Below are positions 57,364 through 64,000 of a stretch of DNA of 64,000 nucleotides, piece by piece. Origin of the DNA: Apium graveolens (lineage: Eukaryota; Streptophyta; Magnoliopsida; Apiales; Apiaceae); the NCBI RefSeq assembly GCF_009905375.1, contig NC_133650.1, positions 298,157,957 through 298,221,956 on the forward strand, read 5' to 3'. The first letter of the stretch is position 1. Every line of letters starts with the position of its first letter. The translations under genes were made by a program, and so were the position numbers. Under the pieces are notes generated by a model that saw only the letters and a program-made list of their open reading frames with translations, was not told where the DNA came from and did no database searches.

Positions 57364-58843
57364 TGTAACGCCCGGGAAATATTATGTAATTATTTTTATC
57401 AATAAATAATTATTCTGTGATTTTTATGTGAATTTTGGTGAATTATTTGATGATGGATAATAATATTTGAATGTTTATTTTTGATAAAAATTAGATATTC
57501 TAATTTCCAATTATCCAGAATTAAATATAGATAATTTTGGTATTTTTCTGGTAATTTTTGGATTACCATATGATTTTATAAGGATTTATAGAATTTATAA
57601 TGATTATTTTACATAATTATAAAATTAATTTTTAGAATCAGAAATTGTCCCACTTCAATTGTTTTTGCGTTTTTACAACCCGAAACTCTTCCGAAAACTC
57701 CTTCCTAACCTAATCTAATAATTCCGAACATTTTTCGTGTTTTGACTTTTTCGATCCGGGATACGGTTTGACCTGTACGAGTCCCGGTGTGAAATTTTCG
57801 ATACGCAAATCATTAAGAATCCATATTCTCAAAAGGCGAGACATTATTACCTTAATTTTTTATAAAGTATTTTATAGGAAGCTCTGTTTTGATAATTATC
57901 CAATTCTGGTATTAAAATCGTATCGTCTTTTTAGTTACTTAGCGGCTAACTAACCTATTTTCAGGACCGATCTGTAAATGTAATTATCGAATTATTCAAT
58001 AAATAAGATATATGATGGTTCTGTCAGCCTTGAGTGGCTATATTGTTAATTGTGTTTGATTGGTTGGACGCGAAGATTACTTTATTATCGAGCTGTATGC
58101 ATTTAATTCATTTTAAAGTAATTTTATTGACTATTTATTCCTTAAAATGCTAAAATTGTTTATAAAATTGTTTTTATTGTTTTATAATTTTATTTATTAT
58201 TTATAGGAGTTTATAAAATTTAGAAATCAATATTTCATTAATTATTTATCTTTAAATGATTTTATGATTTTATTAAATCGTAAAATCAGTATTTAATTTC
58301 AAAATATTCCAAAAATCATGAAAATTTTATTTTATTAATTTTTAAATATTTCGAGAATTTTAAAATCGTTTTGAAAATTTTCTGTCTTTTATTCACCTAC
58401 ACATTTATTCGTTAAATTGTTAAATGCGGATTTGATCGACGATTTGAAAATGTCTTAAAAATGTTATTTTTATTAATTTTCAATATTTGGAGATTTAAGA
58501 AATATTTTGAATTATTGTATATATTTCCGAGAATCTTTGAATGATTTTACCCGTTAAAATGTTCGTTAAATTTTGAAGTTCGGTGTACGAAATCAGAATT
58601 ATCGAAATAAAAAGGAAAAAAGGAGGGGGCGGGTGTTAATCGGGTTTAACCCGTTTTCTTCCTATTTCTTCTCCCTCATCGAGGCAATCTCTCCCTGCTC
58701 TCCTCTTTGCAATCTCTCTCTCCTCTCCCTCATCGATCTCTCGCTCTGTTTCTCTCTCAAATCTCTCTCTCGCTTTATTCACCTCTTCTTCGGTTTCTTC
58801 CCCGTTCTCTGGTTATGCTGCCACGCTTATTCCGATCGCCGTC
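57364..58843 (+). mobile_element. Partial LTR of a gypsy element (TGTAACGCCC type)
   Basis: Begins TGTAACGCCCGGGAAA exactly where the copia B reading frame is lost, and ends where the next LTR begins. It is AT-rich at first, then has a CTCTCTCTCC-rich tract (about 58660-58790), as often found in the transcribed part of plant gypsy LTRs. TGTAACxCCC is a frequent LTR start in chromoviruses of the Tekay/Del group, so that group is likely but not shown. The rest would follow the G2 element outside the window. Bases before it, ACTTT (57359-57363), would be the target duplication. Confidence 0.6.
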
Positions 58844-59425
58844 TGATAGGGATAAATAAATCCTGATTGTGTAATTAAATATTACATTAATTGTACAAGG
58901 TATGGGCTGCTAGGCCCAATAAGAAGATGTATGACATTCAGACCAGAAAGGTTAACATATCGATCAGGCCTGATGGACCAGATCAGGCCTGATGAAACAA
59001 AGAAGGCCCAAAAACCCTGATTATTTATTAATTTCGTAATTAATAAATAAGGGAGAAAAACAGCTATAAAGATAAGTCCTAGTGAGGATATAAATCCTTG
59101 TAGATTGGCCTCCAAGGAACCTCATGGGATAAGGAATCAGCTTCCTACTCCCTAGGACTCCTAAGTCTATCCTAATTCAGAGACTTGACCACCAAGTCTC
59201 CTATATCAAGTCCAATTCAAGGACTCCCAACATCTATATAAGGGGTCTCACCCCACAGATCAGAACTACGTTTTTTGACTTGATCATTGGCAATCGGCAA
59301 GGTACGTAGGCATCTTGTAAGGCAGATTGGGTCACGAAACACAAGAGCAGTCAAATCGAGCCTCGAAGCTCACGTTCCTTATTATTAGATACAGCAATTA
59401 TATATATTAGTTTTAATCCATAACA
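58844..59425 (+). repeat. 5' LTR of gypsy G2
   Basis: 582 bp, TG...CA, with TATATAAG at 59235-59242 about 190 bases before its end. The start is chosen at the TG after CCGTC; the partner LTR is outside. Confidence 0.7.
59235..59242 (+). promoter_or_regulatory. TATA box of gypsy G2
   Basis: TATATAAG followed by GGGTCTCACCCC; the transcript should start near 59268. Confidence 0.6.
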
Positions 59426-59427
59426 TT

Positions 59428-59444
59428 TGGCGCCGTCTGTGGGA
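59428..59444 (+). promoter_or_regulatory. Primer-binding site of gypsy G2
   Basis: TGGCGCCGTCTGTGGGA, two bases after the LTR end, of the TGGCGCC class used by plant Tat/Athila gypsy elements. Confidence 0.7.
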
Positions 59445-59460
59445 AAGCACAACGACAACC

Positions 59461-62400
59461 ATGGCGAGAACACGGAGAACAATTAGAGCTCTGGAGGAAG
59501 GAACACCATCAGGGACAACCCAGGTGATCTCGTCAACCGTGGAGATTCCTCCCCACTCAACTTATGCATCTACTCAAGGGGAAGCCCAGATAGGGGCAAC
59601 TCAACCTCAGCCACAAGGGACGACTCCCCCGAATATTCAAGGTACGAATCCTCAAGTTCAACAAGTACATGTACCTGTGACTTCTCGACCCGTCGGGTAT
59701 GAATATTCAACTGTTGTTACTACTAACCCCCCTTATGGGATGCCCCTTTACCCCGAGGTTGGAGGAAGTGGACATGCTGGGCGAAGCGAAGCACGAGGGC
59801 AATCACCCCCCTATATAAGAGGTTTGGCTCCTATCCCCGAGGATCGGGAATTTTCTGGTCCTTATACTGATGAAAGAGACTCCGAATCTTCAGATGATGA
59901 AGTGGCCCCAAGAAGGAGGCGTCCTGGCAAGGAGCCGATGACTGATAGAAGGCAACGCCCTCAAAGCACGTAAGGGGCGAATCCCCAAGAAGTGCAGGAG
60001 AGGATCAGGGCTCATGAGGCTGAGATCCAAAGGCTGAGGCGTGACTTGGAAGCTCACCAGGCCACCAAACCCCAGATACCTCCTAGGGGGAGAAATCATC
60101 CTCCTGTCATAGACCTGGATGGTCCGGTACAAAGAAGGGTTGTCATCCCAAGAACTGATCCTAGCAATCTCCTTCCCCTTGGAGATCCTGATGATCCAAC
60201 TCCACCTTTCACAGAAGAGATAATGAATGCCCATATCTCAAGAAAATTCAAGATGCCCACTATCAAAGCCTATGATGGCACGGGAGACCCCGCTAATCAT
60301 GTTAGGACATTCTCTAATGCACTGTTGCTGCAACCCGTGAATAATGCTATAAAGTGTCGGGCCTTCCCTCAAACCCTGTCAGGTATGACTCAAAGATGGT
60401 ACAGCCGCTTGCCCCCAAACTCTATTGGATCGTTCAGAGAGTTAAGCCAGGCTTTTATTAAGCAGTTCATTAGTGGGAGAGTCCATGAGAAAAGTTCAGC
60501 ATCTCTTATGAGTATTGTGCAGGGAGCTAAGGAGTCTTTGAGAGATTACCTGAATCGTTTTACAAAGGAGGCTTTAAAACTCCCAGACCTTGATGATAAG
60601 GTAGCCATGATAGCACTGCAACAAGGAACTAGGGATGAGTTTTTCAAGATGTCCTTGGCCAAACGTCCCCCTGAAAGCATGTTGCAGCTCCAAGAGAGGG
60701 CAGGGAAGTATATCAAGGTTGAAGAAAGCATGAGGAAGACCGTAGTAAGTAATGAGCCCACTGGAGGCAAGAAGCGGAAAACTGATTTGGAGTATATCGC
60801 TAGGGAAAAGTACCCTAGAACCGAACAAAACCCTGATTCAACCCCCAAGAAGGGAGGACCTGGGCAAAAGTTCACCGAATACGCTAAGCTGAATGCTCTT
60901 AGAAGCCAGATCTTGATGGAGATCGAGAAAGATCGATATGTTCGTTGGCCTAAGCCCTTGAAGGCTGATCCAGCCAAGCTAGATAAGAGCAAATATTGCA
61001 GATTCCACAAAGATGTTGGCCATGACACCGATGAGTGCAGGCAATTGATTCGAAAAGGAAGATTGAACAAGTATACTGGAGAAGGAGGAGACAGGAATAA
61101 TAATGGAAGGAAGAACTTTGAAGATCGTAGGAGGGACCAAGATGATCAGGGGCGGAATCCCCAACCTAGAGGGCCGGTTATAAATGCAATCTTTGGAGGT
61201 TCGCGACCTCGAGGGCCTGTGATAAACATGATCTTTGGAGGTCCAACTGCTGCTGGATTTTCCAAAAATTCTAGAAAGGCATATACTAGAGAGGTTATGC
61301 ATATTGTTGGAGAAGCCCCGAAGAGGGCCAGGACAGAAGTAACATTGGCTTTTGATGATTCTGACCTAGAGGGTGTAAAGTTTCCTCATGACGACCCGCT
61401 GGTCATAATACCAATAATAGGAAATAGCCCGGTTAAGAGGGTCCTTATGGATAATGGTGTTTCTGTGGATATATTGCTCCACGACGCCTTTCTAAGGATG
61501 GGGTATAACGATTCCCAGTTGACACCAACCGATATGCCGATATATGGATTTGCTGGAGTAGAATGTCCTATGGAAGGGATTATCAAATTGCCGACCACCA
61601 TAGGTACGGAACCAAGACAAGCAACGCAGATGTTGGATTTCGTGGTGGTAAAGGCTAGTTCAACTTATAATGCTATCATGGGGAGAACAGGGATACATGC
61701 CTTTAAGGCAGTCCCCTCTTCCTACCATTCAGTTATGAAGTTTCCCACCCGAAACGGGATTGGAGAAGAGAGAGGAGATCAAAAAATGGCTAGAAGCTGT
61801 TATGTGGCCTCTTTGAGGGCAGATGGAGTCGGGGGGCAGGTTTTTCCTATTGAAGATATGGATGTCCGAGAAAATGACGAGAAGAGAGGAAAGCCAGCAG
61901 AAGAATTGGTTTCGGTTCCTTTAGACCCCGAGAATCCTGAGAGGGTGACTTTCATTGGAGCCACGTTAGAGGAGCCTCTTAGAGGGAAGTTAGTGAAATT
62001 TTTGCAAGAAAATAGTGATGTGTTTGCATGGTCAGCGGCTGATATGCCAGGCATAGACCCGGAGTTGATTACTCACAGGTTAAACGTGGATCCAAGCCGG
62101 AAGACAGTAAAACAAAAGAAAAGAAATTTTGCCCCAGAAAGACAAGAGGCTATAAAACAGGAAGTAGAAAAGCTCTTAGAGGCTGGTTTCATTGAGGAGA
62201 TCCAATTTCTGGAGTGGTTAGCAAATCCTGTAATGGTGAGGAAGGCTAATGGAAAGTGGAGGATGTGTATAGAATTTACTGATCTGAATGATGCATGCCC
62301 TAAAGACTGTTTTCTACTGCCAAGAATTGATACTTTGATTGATGCCACTGCTGGACATGAGATGCTGAGTTTCATGGATGGATTTAGCGGATACAACCAG

Positions 62401-64000
62401 ATCAAAATGCATAAGGATGACATTCCAAAGGTATCATTCATCACTGACTTTGGTGTTTATTGTTATCTTGTTATGGCGTTTGGTCTCAAGAATGCAGGAG
62501 CCACCTATCAAAGGTTGGTGAATGAAATTTTTAAGGATCTTATTGGTAAGACTATGGAAGTCTATGTTGATGACATGTTAGTCAAGAGTCTAGCAAAGAC
62601 TGATCATATAACCCATTTGAGGGAAGCTTTTGAGGTCCTGAGGTACCACAAGATGATGTTAAATCCTACAAAATGTGCTTTCAGAGTAGGATCTAGAAAA
62701 TTCTTGGGATTGATGGTCTCAAAGAGGGGAATTGAGGCTAACCCCGATAAAATAAAGGCGATCCTGGACATGGAACCACCAAAAACTGTCAAGGATGTTC
62801 AGAAGCTCACAGGAAGGGTTGTTGCGCTAGGACGATTCATCTCCAAGTCGGGAGACAAGTGCTTGTCATTCTTCAAGTCACTAAAGAACATCAAAGACTT
62901 TGTATGGAGTGAGGAAAACCAGAAGGCATTTGAAGAGTTAAAGAAGTATATGGCCCAGGCCCCGTTGTTGGCCAAGCCAGTTCTGAGTGAAGTTTTATTC
63001 TTGTACTTGGTTGTTTCAGAGAGCGCCTTGAGCGCGGTGTTGGTTAAGGAGGAGCTGAAAGTCCAGAAACCCGTATACTATGTCAGCAAAATTTTGCATG
63101 GTGCTGAGTTGAATTATTCAACTATTGAGAAATTCGCTTTAGCCTTGGTAATGGCTTCGAGAAAGCTGCGTCCTTATTTTCAGGCTCACCAGATTGAGGT
63201 GCTAACGAATCAGCCACTGAGAAATATCATTCACAGTCCCAAGGCAAGTGGGAGATTGGTTAAGTGGGCAATAGAGTTGGGAGAGTTCGATCTCAAGTAT
63301 AAGCCACGTATGGCCATAAAAGCCCAGGCGCTAGCTGACTTCATGGTGGAATGTACCATACCCAACCAAGAAGTCGGGGGGCAGGAAGATACCATACCTC
63401 AAGACAAGGGAGTCGATAATGGGGACAGAGAGAAGAATGATAGGGAGAAAGAATATTGGGTTCTCTATTTTGATGGAGCATCAAAAACAAATTCCAGTGG
63501 AGCAGGGTTGGTTTTGCAAATCCCTGATGGGTTCTTAATTGAGTATGCTATGAAGCTAGACTTCCCAACCATGAACAATGAGGCAGAGTATGAAGCCCTG
63601 ATAGCTGGCCTTGGTCTAGCTGGGACACTTAAAGTCAAAAACTTAAAGGTCCGTGGAGACTCGAAGCTGATCATATCCCAGGTAAAGGGAGAATTTGAGG
63701 CAAGAGATGATACGATGGCTAAGTATGTCCGCCTAGTAAGGGCTGTGATGACCCAATTTAATGAATGCCATGTTGAACACATTCCAAGGGAAGAAAATGT
63801 TAAGGCAGATGCGCTATTAAAGTTTGCTTCATCTGAGATAGAAGAAAGTTCAGAAAGTGTGTACTTCCGTGTTTTGAAGACACGAAGCATAGATGTTAAG
63901 CTTGTGGCTCCCATAGGCCTGGGGACGTCATGGATTGATCCCATTAAGGCTCACATTCAAACCGGTTGGTTGCCAAGCGATGCAACTGAAGCACGGAAGT
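59461..64000 (+). pseudogene. G2 gag-pol polyprotein with one in-frame stop, partial
   Basis: ATG at 59461 (MARTRRTIRALEEG) opens 170 codons of low-complexity N-terminus, closed by a TAA at 59971-59973. The same frame then stays open for over 1340 codons to the window end. Seen in order: Retrotrans_gag (GMTQRWYSRLPPNSIGSFREL), zinc knuckle CRFHKDVGHDTDEC (about 60994), protease LMDNGVSVDIL (about 61445), RT with KRRNFAPER, FTDLNDACPKD and YVDDML (62563), a complete first RNase H (VYYVSKILHGAE, EKFALALVMASRKL), second RNase H WVLYFDGASKTNSSGAGLVL (about 63457) and the start of the integrase linker. Only the single stop prevents a full product, unless it is read through or translation starts again downstream. 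Confidence 0.88.

Larger units (their letters stand above)
58844..64000 (+). mobile_element. Ty3/gypsy Tat-lineage element G2, nearly intact, cut by window
   Basis: A 582-bp LTR (58844-59425, TGATAGGG ... CCATAACA) followed by primer-binding site TGGCGCCGTCTGTGGGA (59428-59444) and one gag-pol frame, open except for one TAA, to the window edge in the second RNase H/integrase junction. Second RNase H and DNG protease show the Tat lineage. It is inserted in the TGTAACGCCC LTR; CCGTC (58839-58843) would be its target duplication. Confidence 0.9.

Overview
The window looks like nuclear DNA from a flowering plant, most likely a eudicot. It is AT-rich and dominated by plant LTR retrotransposons of recognisable lineages (Ty1/copia SIRE and Ale types, Ty3/gypsy Tat type with a second RNase H). 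It also carries two intact host genes of plant families: a MAPKKK17/18-type kinase and a STIG1-type cysteine-rich secreted protein. I saw no rRNA, tRNA or CRISPR array, and nothing bacterial. I cannot name the species.

Layout. 1-7.9 kb: gene space with the intronless kinase on the minus strand (3413-4945), a TATA box and three G-box/ABRE cores upstream, a degraded Stowaway-like MITE, and a 692-bp Mutator-type non-autonomous element with a perfect 9-bp target duplication. 7968-14211: a complete, young copia element with one open 1423-codon polyprotein and LTRs differing at 3 of 641 positions. 14.2-20.4 kb: AT-rich intergenic DNA with one MITE and a decayed OB-fold-like fragment. 20415-21667: exons of an unidentified minus-strand gene, apparently cut off by the next element. 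About 21734-30150: a Tat-lineage gypsy element, 3'-truncated, with stops, a frameshift, an RNase H deletion, 137-bp tandem repeats and an antisense coiled-coil ORF. 30.7-32.3 kb: a mannan-synthase (CSLA)-like gene fragment and a diverged duplication. 33747-38470: a decayed Ale-type copia with non-canonical TA...TA LTR ends. 38.9-41.2 kb: inverted-repeat elements. 41487-41963: the STIG1-like gene with TATA box and poly(A) signal. 42.7-43.3 kb: a long hairpin element.

From 43402 to the right edge four elements appear stacked inside each other: SIRE copia A (+), broken at 47964 by SIRE copia B (-). B is broken at 57363 by the LTR of a gypsy element that begins TGTAACGCCC. That LTR is broken at 58843 by a nearly intact Tat-lineage gypsy element (+) running off the window. 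All the right-hand partners of these breaks lie outside the window.

The least expected signals are these. (1) In the young copia element the site where a tRNA primer-binding site should lie is instead a perfect 14-base reverse complement of a stretch inside its own LTR, which suggests self-priming or a leader hairpin. (2) Three elements each carry their own short motif repeated many times: AGCAACC in the gypsy element, ATCCGTTGA/TCAACGGAT in copia B, and CGACAAGTCA in the LTR of copia A. The first occurs in all three reading frames and the second on both strands, in coding and non-coding parts alike.
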